Of a stretch of 36,258 bases of DNA, positions 20,522 through 30,910 are shown in pieces. The notes under the pieces are model-generated. The model worked only from the letters and a program-made list of their open reading frames with translations. It ran no database searches and had not been told where the DNA came from. How positions within the stretch are numbered: position 1 is the first letter of the stretch; each line of letters begins with the position of its first letter. The DNA lies in assembly GCF_019163035.1 (NCBI RefSeq), contig NZ_JAFLKV010000154.1, forward strand, positions 1 to 36,258. The letters are read 5' to 3'. This stretch comes from Sulfuricurvum sp. (GTDB lineage Bacteria > Campylobacterota > Campylobacteria > Campylobacterales > Sulfurimonadaceae). Made by a program: the position numbers and the translations under genes.

Positions 20522-21139
20522 TTATAATCCGTTTCCGACTTGTACACCGGCTTCAATCTCATCCATCAAATACGATTTATTTTTATGTTTTTGACCTTTT
20601 TTATCGGTGTAATCTGCTTTAAAACTACTCTCAACCCGTAGTTTTCCTTGCGTTTGCGGAGCATGACATTGAGTGCAGTTGTAGCGCCCTTGCCATAGTT
20701 GTCCATGAAGATCTTTTTTAATCATTTGATCGTTGCTTTCGGATTTGAAATTATCATCAGCATCCGATTCTACCGCAGGACGGAAATTAGTAAAATGGGT
20801 TTTCGGGATAGGTGTTGCCCCCATAGTGATTGCAACATCTGGCATATGACATCCCAGACATGCATTATTATTTTTGTCGATTTCACCCAAATCACTGATG
20901 TCATGGGGGATCATCGGCGGTGCATTTACATAGGCACGCTGAATTTTTTTAGAGGTTCCGGGTGCTTCTTTGTGGTAGTTTGTACCATCTGGGGCAGCAG
21001 TCTCTTCAGTATAAACTTCTGTTTTACGCATTCCCAAATCTTTTTCGTCTATACCGGCATTGACATTGCTTGCGGCATAGACACCGCTGATTAAAATACA
21101 AGCAGCTACTAGGCTACCGATGATTCGATTTGCTTTCAT
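20522..21139 (-). CDS. napB: Periplasmic nitrate reductase diheme cytochrome NapB
   Basis: CLGCHMPD and CTQCHAPQ heme motifs, signal peptide. Confidence 0.92.
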   Translation of the reverse strand: MKANRIIGSLVAACILISGVYAASNVNAGIDEKDLGMRKTEVYTEETAAPDGTNYHKEAPGTSKKIQRAYVNAPPMIPHDISDLGEIDKNNNACLGCHMPDVAITMGATPIPKTHFTNFRPAVESDADDNFKSESNDQMIKKDLHGQLWQGRYNCTQCHAPQTQGKLRVESSFKADYTDKKGQKHKNKSYLMDEIEAGVQVGNGL

Positions 21140-21951
21140 TCTTCATCCTTTGATTGTTTTAACTGACTTCGAATTGAAAATCCGAGCGCGTCTTCTTTAC
21201 AAACATCAACACATCTGCCGCAATTGGTGCATTCACCCATCAAGACACTCTCACTGCTGCGATTGATCATATGGAGCACCTCTTTTTCAGGACACACCGT
21301 GATACAATCTCTGCAATCGGTACATTTATTGGCATCATGGTGAACACGGATAAGGGAAAATTTACCGATAAGCGCATACGATGCACCTAGCGGACAAATG
21401 TAACCGCACCATCCATTTTCATGAACCAACAGATCAAACAAAAATATAACCGCTAACGCACCGCCTCCCATACCCATACCGAAAACGGCACCGCGATGCG
21501 CCATGGAAACAGGGCTGATCAGCTCAAATGCCGCCACCCCCATCACCGCTGACAAAACTAAACTCAAACCTAAAATCCAATATCGAAGCGAACGGCTAAT
21601 GTAAAACCGCTTTTGGATTTCTGACAATCGTAATTTACGACGCAGCCATGCGGCAGTATCGGTGATCATGTTAATCGGACACACCCAACTGCAAAATGCA
21701 CGGCCACCGATCACCCCGTAAAAGAAGGTGACTATAAGTGCTCCGAGGATGATATCCATCCCCAGTGTTGCACCGGTAACAGCGATTTGAACCACCGCAT
21801 ACGGATCAGCCAGTGGAACGACGCCTAACAGTGATGAGGCGCTGAGATCACCTCTGAGTATTTTCCATCCCCAGGCGTTGGCTCCGATATAGAGGAGCAA
21901 TACCGCAACTTGGGTAAACCGTCGCATAAAAAGGTAGCGATAATGTTTCAT
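21136..21951 (-). CDS. napH: NapH quinol dehydrogenase membrane component
   Basis: Four TM helices with CSWVCPINM / CGYICPLGA and two C-terminal 4Fe-4S motifs. Confidence 0.93.
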   Translation of the reverse strand: MKHYRYLFMRRFTQVAVLLLYIGANAWGWKILRGDLSASSLLGVVPLADPYAVVQIAVTGATLGMDIILGALIVTFFYGVIGGRAFCSWVCPINMITDTAAWLRRKLRLSEIQKRFYISRSLRYWILGLSLVLSAVMGVAAFELISPVSMAHRGAVFGMGMGGGALAVIFLFDLLVHENGWCGYICPLGASYALIGKFSLIRVHHDANKCTDCRDCITVCPEKEVLHMINRSSESVLMGECTNCGRCVDVCKEDALGFSIRSQLKQSKDEE

Positions 21952-22763
21952 TACAGCCCACTTTCGTCATTGAGTGAATCAATGGCACTTTTTTCGCTCA
22001 ATTTGGTTTTGGTGAGCTCATGCGGAACTTCTTTCTTGATACTATCAAGACGTTGTTCATCTTTAGGATCCCATCCTTTGATGTAATGATTTCCCGCTTC
22101 CCCCATCGCCAAGGCTCTAGGCAAGACGTAAATCGCCGCTTTTTGTGTGACACAGGCATGCTCGCACATACCGCATCCCGTACAAACATCCGCATGAACG
22201 ACGGGTTTGAGAAACGCATGTTTTCCGGTTCGCTCATTTTTAGAAAATTCAATCGTAATAGCTTGACCCATCAAAGGGCAGGCGCGATAACACGCATCGC
22301 ACTGAATCCCCCATGTCGCAATACACGATTCCTCATCGATAACCGCCAATCCCATACGGGCTCTGTTGATGTTTAGCTTGGCCTGCGCTTGGATATAGCT
22401 GCTAACCGATGATTCATTCAATGCACCGCTTGGGCATACCGGAACACAGGGTATGTCACTGCACATATAACAGGGAATTGTGCGTGGAGTAAAGTAGGGC
22501 GTTCCCAGAGGAAGATTATCTCCTGGTTTCGCCAACTTGAGCGTATCGTAAGGACACGCTTCCACACACAATCCGCATTTAATGCAGTTTTTAATGAACT
22601 CATTTTCACTCAATGCACCCGGAGGGCGTAAAACTAATGGAGCAGCTTTTACCTCTCCCACATAGGCACTCCATACCAACGCACCCATCGCACTTAGCCC
22701 AATACCTCTCGCGATGGAGAGGAGAAAGTAGCGACGATCGTTTGACGGAGAAGATTTCATCAC
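21951..22763 (-). CDS. napG: NapG ferredoxin-type protein
   Basis: Tat-like N-terminus (DRRYFLLS), four 4Fe-4S motifs; upstream of napH. Confidence 0.93.
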   Translation of the reverse strand: MMKSSPSNDRRYFLLSIARGIGLSAMGALVWSAYVGEVKAAPLVLRPPGALSENEFIKNCIKCGLCVEACPYDTLKLAKPGDNLPLGTPYFTPRTIPCYMCSDIPCVPVCPSGALNESSVSSYIQAQAKLNINRARMGLAVIDEESCIATWGIQCDACYRACPLMGQAITIEFSKNERTGKHAFLKPVVHADVCTGCGMCEHACVTQKAAIYVLPRALAMGEAGNHYIKGWDPKDEQRLDSIKKEVPHELTKTKLSEKSAIDSLNDESGL

Positions 22764-22771
22764 TTTGTCCG

Positions 22772-25561
22772 TTATGCTTTATAGATTTTGACAGCGCATT
22801 TTTTATGGTCGATTTGTTTGGAAATCGGGCAGGTATGATCCAAACAAACTTTATTGATGAAGACTTTTTCATCAAACCATGGAACAAATACGAGTCCGCG
22901 CGGAGGACGGTTACGACCCCGTGTTTCGACGTGCGCTTTTACTTTGCCGCGACGAGATTCGACCCACACCATATCCCCTTGTTTGACTCCCCGTTTTTCA
23001 GCATCTTTCGGATGTATATAACAGAGTGCTTCAGGGACGGCACGATAGAGTTCAGGAACCCTCATCGTCATTGTTCCGCTGTGCCAATGTTCTAACACCC
23101 GACCGGTACAAAGCCAGATATCGTAGTTGCTATCGGGTACTTCGGTCGGTTCCATGTATGGTCGGAAAAAGATTTTGGCTTTACCGTCCAAATGAACTTT
23201 TGTTTGATCGGTAACCCCTTGGAGATTACCCGATGGGATCTCTTTAAAGGCATGCCCGTAAAATGAGAACGGACCGCTGTTCGCTTTTTTCGCATACGGA
23301 TCGTATTTGGCGTTGTAGCGCCATGCGGTCTCTTTTCCATCCACAACCGGCCATTTCAAACCGCGTACTCTGTGATAGGTGTCAAAGTCGGCATAGTCAT
23401 GTCCATGTCCGTCACCGAATTTGCGGTACTCTTCCCATAGGTATTTTTGGAGGAAGAAGCCATACCCTTTAAATGGTTTGCCATCACTTCCGATGACGTT
23501 ACGTTTGTCCCCTTCGACTTCAGAGTTTTGGTATCCTTTACCGACCGGATCAGGCCATTTATAGCTTTTTGCAGTTGGATTGGCAAATAAAACATCATAA
23601 AGGGTATCGGTCTCCTTGTACCCCATCGCTTTTGCTGCACCCATGACATCCGGCAATCCATTATCAAGTCCTGGAATTCTTTGTGCTCCCCATACTTCTT
23701 TGATGGTAAATCGTTTAGAAAGCTCAACAAACTGCCATGTATCGGACATCGCGTCTCCGATTGGAGTGACCTGCTGACGCCAGTGTTGAGTACGACGTTC
23801 CGCATTACCGTATGCCCCCCATTTTTCATACATCATGGCACTCGGAAGGATCAAATCCGATACTTTCGCCGAAATCCCCGGATATCCGTCAGAGGTAACA
23901 ATAAAGTTATCCATTTCACGAGCGGCTTTGATCCAGTGCTCTGCATTGCCCGTATCTTGATACGGGTTACAAACGCTCACCCAGGCAAATTTCACTTTAC
24001 CGTCTTCAAGATCACGATGGATCTGAGTGAAATGGGATCCCGCTTTTGGATTGATTGTGCCGGCTGGAACATGCCAAATTTCTTCGGCTCTTTTACGATG
24101 GGCAGGGTTCATAACGACCATATCTGCTGGAAGACGATGACTAAATGTCCCCACTTCACGTGCGGTTCCGCAGGCGGATGGTTGACCGGTAAGAGAGAAC
24201 GCTCCACTTCCCGGTTTAGCTTGTTTTCCGAGAAGGAAATGGATCATATATGCTTGTTCGTTGACCCATGTACCACGGGTGTGTTGATTGAACCCCATCG
24301 TCCAGAAGGTGAGACATTTACGTTTTTTCTCGATGTAGAGATCGGCCATTTTTTGAAGTTTTACTTTGAAATCTTCAATGCTCTCATCAGGGTCACCTTT
24401 GGCAACATGCGCCGTATAATCAAGAGTATAAGGTGCAAGACCCTTTTTAAACTCTTCAAAAGTGATTTTCCAGTGTTTATTGGCATCATTGGTATTTTTC
24501 ATCTCGAGCGTATCACCCGCTTTGTAGCCCAAATAGCCTAAGCTGACACCCTCATCGGCGGTGAGAACTTTCGATTTTTGCTTGGCGGCGGTATCAAGTT
24601 CACTTTTTTTGTATTTTGGATGATGAATATCTTCGCGCAATCCGTAGCCGATATCGACGGGACCAGTAGCAAATATAATGTATTTGTTGACAAAATCCCA
24701 ATCAATCGCTTCGGGGTGGTTGTAAACAATCTCGCGGGCGATATAGTTGAAAATCGCTAAATCGGTATTAGGCTTAAAGATGATTTCGACGTCTGCAAGG
24801 TCCATCGTACGGTGTTTGTACGTTGAGAGAACGACTACTTGTACTTTATCTGGATTGCTGAGTTTACGATCAGAGACACGAGACCAGAGAATAGGGTGCA
24901 TCTCCGCCATATTCGAACCGAACGCTACAATCGTTTCAGCGAGTTCGATATCATCATAACATCCTGAGGGTTCATCTGCTCCGAAAACGTTCATAAATCC
25001 GGTAACGGCAGATGCCATACACAAACGGGCATTCGGATCGATATTGTTGGTACGGAAACCTGCCTTCATCAGTTTAAGAGCAGCGTTTCCTTCCAAAATA
25101 GTTTGTTGACCTGAACTGAACATGGCGATACCGGTCGGCCCTTTTTCTTTGAGGGCAGATTTAATCTGTACTTCCATTTCATCAAACGCACGTTTCCAGC
25201 TAATAGGTTTAAATTTACCATGCTTGTCAAATTGCCCTTTATCGTTCATCCGTAAAAGGGGTTGGGTCAGACGGTCTGCTCCGTACATGATTTTGGCATT
25301 AAAGTACCCTTTAATACAGTTAAGACCACGATTGACGGGAGCAAGCGGGTCACCTTTGACCGCAACGATACGGTCATCTTTAGTTGCCATCATGATTCCG
25401 CAACCGGTTCCGCAAAAGCGGCATGCCGCTTTATCCCAGCGCCATCCTGCTTGTGCTTGATTTGATGCGGCTTCTACGCTTGCAGGAACTGCTATACCAA
25501 CTGCGGATGCCGCTGCTGCTGCAGCGGCACTTTTTAAAAACTCTCTTCTATCCAATGACAT
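22772..25561 (-). CDS. napA: Periplasmic nitrate reductase catalytic subunit NapA
   Basis: Tat signal [33 protein letters not shown]...LNCIKGY, 929 aa. Confidence 0.97.
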   Translation of the reverse strand: MSLDRREFLKSAAAAAAASAVGIAVPASVEAASNQAQAGWRWDKAACRFCGTGCGIMMATKDDRIVAVKGDPLAPVNRGLNCIKGYFNAKIMYGADRLTQPLLRMNDKGQFDKHGKFKPISWKRAFDEMEVQIKSALKEKGPTGIAMFSSGQQTILEGNAALKLMKAGFRTNNIDPNARLCMASAVTGFMNVFGADEPSGCYDDIELAETIVAFGSNMAEMHPILWSRVSDRKLSNPDKVQVVVLSTYKHRTMDLADVEIIFKPNTDLAIFNYIAREIVYNHPEAIDWDFVNKYIIFATGPVDIGYGLREDIHHPKYKKSELDTAAKQKSKVLTADEGVSLGYLGYKAGDTLEMKNTNDANKHWKITFEEFKKGLAPYTLDYTAHVAKGDPDESIEDFKVKLQKMADLYIEKKRKCLTFWTMGFNQHTRGTWVNEQAYMIHFLLGKQAKPGSGAFSLTGQPSACGTAREVGTFSHRLPADMVVMNPAHRKRAEEIWHVPAGTINPKAGSHFTQIHRDLEDGKVKFAWVSVCNPYQDTGNAEHWIKAAREMDNFIVTSDGYPGISAKVSDLILPSAMMYEKWGAYGNAERRTQHWRQQVTPIGDAMSDTWQFVELSKRFTIKEVWGAQRIPGLDNGLPDVMGAAKAMGYKETDTLYDVLFANPTAKSYKWPDPVGKGYQNSEVEGDKRNVIGSDGKPFKGYGFFLQKYLWEEYRKFGDGHGHDYADFDTYHRVRGLKWPVVDGKETAWRYNAKYDPYAKKANSGPFSFYGHAFKEIPSGNLQGVTDQTKVHLDGKAKIFFRPYMEPTEVPDSNYDIWLCTGRVLEHWHSGTMTMRVPELYRAVPEALCYIHPKDAEKRGVKQGDMVWVESRRGKVKAHVETRGRNRPPRGLVFVPWFDEKVFINKVCLDHTCPISKQIDHKKCAVKIYKA

Positions 25562-25687
25562 TGAAAACTCCTTAATGAAATCACGTTCAATCCATACCGT
25601 AAAACGGGTAGACCCCTTAAGATTTCCTTATGCTATGAAATAACTCATGCACTTCAAACATTGTAAAGTAATTCAAAAAAAAAGTAT

Positions 25688-25701
25688 TTGACCTAAGTCA
25701 A
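25688..25701. promoter_or_regulatory. Crp/Fnr-family box TTGACCTAAGTCAA (perfect palindrome)
   Basis: Upstream of napA (start 25561). Confidence 0.7.
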
Positions 25702-25738
25702 AAGGGAAGAGAAAAGAGGAATGGATTTTGAAACGCTT

Positions 25739-26638
25739 TTAAGCGTTTCGGATGGCGTTGGCAGCTTCGAGGTTACTTTTGAGTTTTTTGAGGCGTTGGG
25801 CAGTATGATGTAGCTCTTCACTCACCTGTATCATCATATCTTCGCTTTGTTCTAGCAGTTCTTCGGTTTCAGGTGCAGATCGGATGAGTATCGCTGTGGC
25901 GGCTTCGCTTTTCTCGACGGCTTCGGTTGCATTTTGAATCGCTTCTTCGACATTGTGAAGAAAATATTCGATATGGGCACATGCGATATCGAGTTCATTG
26001 CCGCGTTGTTCACCGATGTTTTCATTACCGCTGATCGATTTTGAGTGTTCTAGAAATTTATCAAAATTTTGTTGTATCAGTAATGTTGTCCGTGCCATGT
26101 AGAGGATAACTCCAAACGAGATCAAGGCTAACATAATTTGGATTCGATGGGCAACAATCCGTTTCTCCATCATATACTCTTCGTATTGGGTAACCGCTTG
26201 ATCCATCAGTACTAAGGTGCGGTCTCCGTCATCATAGATTGTTTTGAGATCAAAAAGATTGTGATCCCCCTGCAAATAACGATCAATTAACCCACCCATC
26301 CGATTCCAGTGAGCATAGACATCCAGCATTGTTTTCTCGATTTTTTCGTTCGAAAATCCCTGATATTCAGCCGTTGCTGTACTGAGTTGCTTGAAATTAT
26401 GGTCAAACTCTTCTCGCGCAGATTGGAGTCTCTCATACGCTCCCTCTTCATCCAGAAGCAACCTATGAAGTTCTAGCACCGTCCGTTGAGAAAGCATACG
26501 CTGTTTTCCGGCGGTATTAATCACTTTAGCATCAAACTTTTGATCCGAATTAAGCCATATATCGACCAATATAATAGTAATAAGATTGAGAGAAAGAATC
26601 GCAACGATCCAGCGTACTTTAGTTGATATTGATTGCAT
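25739..26638 (-). CDS. Membrane sensor-like protein with PilJ/NarX-type P-box domain, no obvious output domain
   Basis: VINTAGKQRMLSQRTVLEL P-box-like motif, two TM segments, C-terminal coiled coil; abuts the upstream regulator gene (TAA-ATG). Confidence 0.75.
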   Translation of the reverse strand: MQSISTKVRWIVAILSLNLITIILVDIWLNSDQKFDAKVINTAGKQRMLSQRTVLELHRLLLDEEGAYERLQSAREEFDHNFKQLSTATAEYQGFSNEKIEKTMLDVYAHWNRMGGLIDRYLQGDHNLFDLKTIYDDGDRTLVLMDQAVTQYEEYMMEKRIVAHRIQIMLALISFGVILYMARTTLLIQQNFDKFLEHSKSISGNENIGEQRGNELDIACAHIEYFLHNVEEAIQNATEAVEKSEAATAILIRSAPETEELLEQSEDMMIQVSEELHHTAQRLKKLKSNLEAANAIRNA

Positions 26639-27295
26639 TTATAGTCCCTCGTTGAAATATCGCGTTAATTCTTCACGTTGTAAAACGATTGTTTTATGAT
26701 CTTCTTCCATAATCAGCCCTTTACGGATAAATTTAGCCAATACACGTGAAAGAGTCGCAGGTTGAATATTGAGCCGATAGGATATCTCTTGTTTCTTTAG
26801 TCGATTGTATAAATCCAAATGATCATAAAGCATCTTTGCCACTTTTGCAGTGACATCATAGACCATCCCCATACTCACCATACAATCCACACGTTGTTTT
26901 TGATCGGCGAGGATATTGACTAAATTAATCAAGAGCGATACATCGGTTTTGACTACTTCTTTAAAAGTTTTAAGATCGAATGATACCACACGACTCGGAA
27001 CCAAAAATTCTATATTACTAAAACAGCTGATACTATGACATTCGAGAGAACCGATATCCGTTAGAAGAGTTTGGTTTGAGAGGGTATATAAAAAGATTTC
27101 ATTATCAAAACGGTCAACTTTATAGAGTTTAACTTCCCCCTCAACGAGGAAATAGACGCGATTAATATCATCTTCTTCATAGACCAAAATATCAGATGTA
27201 TTATAACTTTTAAATTTGGCGGTCGAAGAGAGGAGGGATAATTTTAGAGGATCGCAATCTTTAAAAAAATCAAGATTCTCGAGTTGGAATATCAT
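26639..27295 (-). CDS. Crp/Fnr family transcriptional regulator
   Basis: cNMP-binding-like N-terminus and Crp-type HTH (EISYRLNIQPATLSRVLAKFIRKGLI); lacks the classical FNR N-terminal Cys cluster. Confidence 0.88.
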   Translation of the reverse strand: MIFQLENLDFFKDCDPLKLSLLSSTAKFKSYNTSDILVYEEDDINRVYFLVEGEVKLYKVDRFDNEIFLYTLSNQTLLTDIGSLECHSISCFSNIEFLVPSRVVSFDLKTFKEVVKTDVSLLINLVNILADQKQRVDCMVSMGMVYDVTAKVAKMLYDHLDLYNRLKKQEISYRLNIQPATLSRVLAKFIRKGLIMEEDHKTIVLQREELTRYFNEGL

Positions 27296-27350
27296 AACCT
27301 AACCTTTGTACATTAAACGCAAATGATAACTCAAATCCTCAATTTGATTA

Positions 27351-27364
27351 TTGATCTAAATCAA
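27351..27364. promoter_or_regulatory. Crp/Fnr-family box TTGATCTAAATCAA between crp/fnr and moaA
   Basis: TTGAT-N4-ATCAA in the divergent promoter region. Confidence 0.65.
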
Positions 27365-27420
27365 GAAGTCGCCTACCTGATTCGGCTACTATTTAGAAAT
27401 CGATAAATTGAGGATCATCT

Positions 27421-28386
27421 ATGTTGCGAGATCGTTATGACCGTAAAGTCACCTATTTGCGTGTATCGGTTACAGAGCGTTGTAATTTTCGATGTCGCTA
27501 CTGTATGGCTGAAAAACCCTTTAGTTGGGTCCCTAAAGAGAACTTATTAAGTTATGAAGAACTATTTTCATTTATTAAAATCGGTATTGATAACGGTATC
27601 CAAAAAATTCGTCTTACCGGTGGGGAACCGACGACCCGTGAGAATCTTGATGAGCTGATCGGTATGATCCATACCTATGCGCCGAATGTTGATATCGGAT
27701 TAACGACCAATGGCTTTTTACTTCCAGCACAGGCAGAGAAACTCAAATGTGCAGGGTTGCGACGTGTTAATATTTCACTTGATTCGCTAAATCGTGAGAC
27801 ACTTGATTATATCACACAAAAAGATGTGTTAGAACAAATACTAACTGGAATAGATGCTGCATCAGACGCCGGGTTATCTATTAAACTCAATAGCGTTATT
27901 TTACGAGGTATTAATGATCATGAAATAGTCCCCCTGTTTGAATATGCAAAAGAGATAGGTGCACAAATCCGCTATATTGAATACATGGAAAATTCCCATG
28001 CTCATGAAACACTGCAAGGTCTTCGAAGTGATGAGATTATCGAGGTATTGGGTAAATCTTATCCGTTCATTCCGATTGATAGAGACGAGAGTGGACCGGC
28101 AAATCTGTATGAAACACCGGATGGGTATCGGTTCGGAACCATCGAACCCCATCGCCACGATTTTTGCGCGACGTGTGATCGTTTGCGACTCACGGCGGAG
28201 GGAGATTTGATTGGGTGTTTATACTTCGAGGGGGCAAAAAGTATTAAAGAGGCGATACGTGAGGGCAATATTGCTAAAGCAACCCAAATTTTAGAGGATG
28301 TTGTGTTTAACAAACCCGAAAAAAACCTTTGGGGAATTGAAAACATCGAGATCTCTTCTCGTGCCTTTTACCGTACCGGAGGTTAA
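27421..28386 (+). CDS. moaA: GTP 3',8-cyclase MoaA (molybdenum cofactor)
   Basis: RVSVTERCNFRCRYCMAEKP, LTGGEPTTR, FCATCDRLRLTAEGDLIGCL, C-terminal GG. Confidence 0.95.
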   Translation: MLRDRYDRKVTYLRVSVTERCNFRCRYCMAEKPFSWVPKENLLSYEELFSFIKIGIDNGIQKIRLTGGEPTTRENLDELIGMIHTYAPNVDIGLTTNGFLLPAQAEKLKCAGLRRVNISLDSLNRETLDYITQKDVLEQILTGIDAASDAGLSIKLNSVILRGINDHEIVPLFEYAKEIGAQIRYIEYMENSHAHETLQGLRSDEIIEVLGKSYPFIPIDRDESGPANLYETPDGYRFGTIEPHRHDFCATCDRLRLTAEGDLIGCLYFEGAKSIKEAIREGNIAKATQILEDVVFNKPEKNLWGIENIEISSRAFYRTGG

Positions 28387-28390
28387 AATA

Positions 28391-28404
28391 TTGATTTGAA
28401 TCAA
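28391..28404. promoter_or_regulatory. Crp/Fnr-family box TTGATTTGAATCAA
   Basis: TTGAT-N4-ATCAA; overlaps the ORF-track TTG start, arguing for the GTG at 28456 as the true start. Confidence 0.6.
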
Positions 28405-28455
28405 TATCCATTATCCAAACTACCTTTATACTCACGAAAATTTAAAGGAGATCCT

Positions 28456-28896
28456 GTGACATGGATTTTGTATATTCATATCCTCTCAGCTTGTGCATGG
28501 ATCGGTGGAAGTATCGTATTGTTCGGACTTGGGGTATTTATTCGGGATAAGGCGACCCAAGAGGTAGTGTACGGTACTATTGGGCCGTTTTACGGCTATT
28601 TTGAAACAGTATGGCTACTTATTTTAATCTCTACTGGATTGGCATTAGGGGAGCATTTTCAACTTTTTAGTTTAATGAACAGCGATACGGAACTCGGACA
28701 TTATGTCGTATGGAAATTAGTGCTGGTTTCACTCCTCAGCATAGCAACGATGGTGCATCTTTACATTGCTTTTGCCACTCACAAGACAACCCGTACCTTG
28801 GTTCAAAAGTTCCTATCACGTGGAGGATCACTCGCCATTTTTCTCTTAAATTTGGCTATTTTATGGGTCGCGATCAACATCCGCTCTGCTTTGTAA
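28456..28896 (+). CDS. Small integral membrane protein (CopD/DUF2269-like)
   Basis: GTG start after SD AAAGGAG; ILYIHILSACAWIGGSIVLFGL then three further TM segments. Confidence 0.7.
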   Translation: MTWILYIHILSACAWIGGSIVLFGLGVFIRDKATQEVVYGTIGPFYGYFETVWLLILISTGLALGEHFQLFSLMNSDTELGHYVVWKLVLVSLLSIATMVHLYIAFATHKTTRTLVQKFLSRGGSLAIFLLNLAILWVAINIRSAL

Positions 28897-28906
28897 AGAA
28901 GAAGGT

Positions 28907-29332
28907 TTATGGATTAAATTTTTTTAATCCACCTTCAAGATAGATCACATGTTTAAATCCTAATTGTTTTAATCGCTGCGCTGCAAATACCGATCTTGGC
29001 TCCAATGCACAATAGACGACAAAGGTATCCTCTTTAGTGTATTTATCAAGTATCAGTTTCGGATATTTGATTTCTAGAAATCCCCGTGAAATTTTAACTT
29101 GACGGTCATAATTAATGGTGCTTTTTTCCCATTCATCCGGGTCTCTTACATCGAGTAGAATAATTTTTTGCTCAACCATCCACTCTTTTAACTTTTCTGC
29201 TTGAACCGGTTCCACTTGCATTTTGGCTTCTTTGAGCAGCACCTTTGTCTCATCGCTCAATATCGGTTCATTTGCCCAAAAGGTTCCAGATGCTAACAAC
29301 AATGGAAAAATGATCGTAATGATTTTTTTCAT
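28907..29332 (-). CDS. Periplasmic rhodanese-domain protein
   Basis: Signal peptide; KIILLDVRDPDEW, VVYCALEPRSVFAAQRLKQLGFKHVIYLEGGL. Confidence 0.88.
   Translation of the reverse strand: MKKIITIIFPLLLASGTFWANEPILSDETKVLLKEAKMQVEPVQAEKLKEWMVEQKIILLDVRDPDEWEKSTINYDRQVKISRGFLEIKYPKLILDKYTKEDTFVVYCALEPRSVFAAQRLKQLGFKHVIYLEGGLKKFNP
28911..28930. terminator. AT-rich hairpin GGATTAAA-TTTT-TTTAATCC between convergent genes
   Basis: 8-bp perfect stem at the junction; overlaps the 3' end of the rhodanese ORF. Confidence 0.45.
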
Positions 29333-29387
29333 GTTACTCCCTATATAAAATTTGAAACCATAGTAACTAAAGGGGAGGGGATCTATC

Positions 29388-29401
29388 TTGATTTAGGTCA
29401 A
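29388..29401. promoter_or_regulatory. Crp/Fnr-family box TTGATTTAGGTCAA between rhodanese and FmdE-like genes
   Basis: TTGAT-N4-GTCAA in the divergent promoter region. Confidence 0.6.
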
Positions 29402-29464
29402 GCTCAATACTTTTTTTAAAATGTAAAATAAGTAAAAATATAGAAACATAAAAGGCAGCTATCC

Positions 29465-30079
29465 GTGAGCAATACATCTTTTTTTAATAGTGTTCCCGTC
29501 ATCACTATGTATGATCCCCTAGCAGAAGTTCTGGGTGCGGCAAGTGAAGGAATTTTAGTATATACCTATGCAGATGCTGTCAAACTCGCAGGGCACTCCT
29601 GTCCAACAATCGCGGGGGTATATTTGATGATGCGAAAAGGGCTGAGTCTTTTATATCCGGATACTCTTCCTCTGCGAGGTGGAATCCGTGTTTCTATGCA
29701 AGGTCACGCAGGGGATGGAGTGGTCGGAGTGATGGCGAATGTCGCCTCATTGATTACAGGGTCTACTGAAATAAGCGGATTCCATGGGTTGGGCGGAAAA
29801 TATGACCGACGCGGGTTATTAACGTATGGAGCAGATATAAGAGGGGAAATGGCGTTAGAACGTATCGATACCGGTACGTGCATTTATCTCTCTTACAACC
29901 CAAAAATAGTTGTTGGGGATCCTATGCTGCAAGAGTGGTTAGGTATGATTTTATCTGACAAAGCAAATTTAGAGATTGAAAAATCATTCCAAAATGGATG
30001 GCAGGAGCGTGTTAAATCGATTCTTATTGATTACGCTGAACATCCTGCATTAGTTACTTATATTTTTGAGGAGAAATAA
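29465..30079 (+). CDS. FmdE-domain-like protein
   Basis: AGHSCPTIAGVYLMMRKGL...SMQGHAGDGVVGVMANV resembles the FmdE (formylmethanofuran dehydrogenase subunit E) domain; GTG start. Confidence 0.65.
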   Translation: MSNTSFFNSVPVITMYDPLAEVLGAASEGILVYTYADAVKLAGHSCPTIAGVYLMMRKGLSLLYPDTLPLRGGIRVSMQGHAGDGVVGVMANVASLITGSTEISGFHGLGGKYDRRGLLTYGADIRGEMALERIDTGTCIYLSYNPKIVVGDPMLQEWLGMILSDKANLEIEKSFQNGWQERVKSILIDYAEHPALVTYIFEEK

Positions 30080-30080
30080 T

Positions 30081-30488
30081 ATGATTAAAATAGGGTTATT
30101 TTTAAGTCTATCGTTATCACTTTTTGCAGTTGATGGGTATAGTGTTTATCAAAAAAAATGTATGAAATGTCATGTTGAAATCATGGAGAAATCGGAGGTT
30201 CTAAAAGTAATTCATACGCTAAAAGCACCTCCGATGATCGAAGTGTCTAACCGTCTTCGTGAAAACATCATCATAGCCGATGACGACCAAGATGTAAAGC
30301 GCCGAGTAACGATCGCTTTTATCAAAGATTATATTGAAAATCCGAGTGTACAATACAGTATGTGCCATCCAATGGCAATCGAAAAATTTGGAATTATGCC
30401 ATCTTTAAAAGGGAAGCTAAATGAGGTTGAAAAACAAGCGGTTGCAGAGTGGATTATCGATAGATATCGTGAGAGTAAATTTAGATAA
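30081..30488 (+). CDS. Monoheme c-type cytochrome-like protein
   Basis: Signal peptide MIKIGLFLSLSLSLFA, KKCMKCHVE. Confidence 0.75.
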   Translation: MIKIGLFLSLSLSLFAVDGYSVYQKKCMKCHVEIMEKSEVLKVIHTLKAPPMIEVSNRLRENIIIADDDQDVKRRVTIAFIKDYIENPSVQYSMCHPMAIEKFGIMPSLKGKLNEVEKQAVAEWIIDRYRESKFR

Positions 30489-30619
30489 TGTTTCAATATA
30501 ATTTATCTTAGGTTAATTAGAGATTTTGTTTATAAAATGGTAGTGGGTATGAAAAAAAGCGGCTAAAAAATACAGAATAGATATTACGAAGTAGGGGGAA
30601 CTTTAGATTTGTATACCTC

Positions 30620-30829
30620 CTAACTTGCGGCTTCAATGGTATTAGATTCGATAAATTTGAGTAATGCTGCTCTGCTGACATGAATTTTATTCCCGATTTT
30701 TACAATCTCCAACTCTCGATTGGATATCAGTTTTTTAGCCATATCTACTTTAATCAATCCCAGTTCTTCGATTTGTCTAAGATTAAATAATATAGCATTT
30801 GGGATCAGTTCGTCAAAGTTCGTTTTCAT
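30620..30829 (-). CDS. Small HTH / excisionase (AlpA/Xis-like) protein
   Basis: MAKKLISNRELEIVKIGNKIHVSRAALLKFIE is an AlpA/Xis-type wHTH; start chosen at MKTNFDEL (30829). Confidence 0.65.
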   Translation of the reverse strand: MKTNFDELIPNAILFNLRQIEELGLIKVDMAKKLISNRELEIVKIGNKIHVSRAALLKFIESNTIEAAS

Positions 30830-30910
30830 GGGTGGTTCTCCTATCATTTGGATTTTGGGTATGAGTAATTTCTCAATAGAGTGGAAGTGTTAAAATTTTT
30901 ATACAGAAGC

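Noticed and set aside
23681-24541. 286-aa plus-strand ORF antisense to napA
   Set aside because: Entirely inside the strongly supported napA gene on the opposite strand; shadow ORF.
30489-30619. tRNA or att site at the island boundary
   Set aside because: No tRNA-like sequence or obvious direct repeat found by eye; the other boundary is outside the window.
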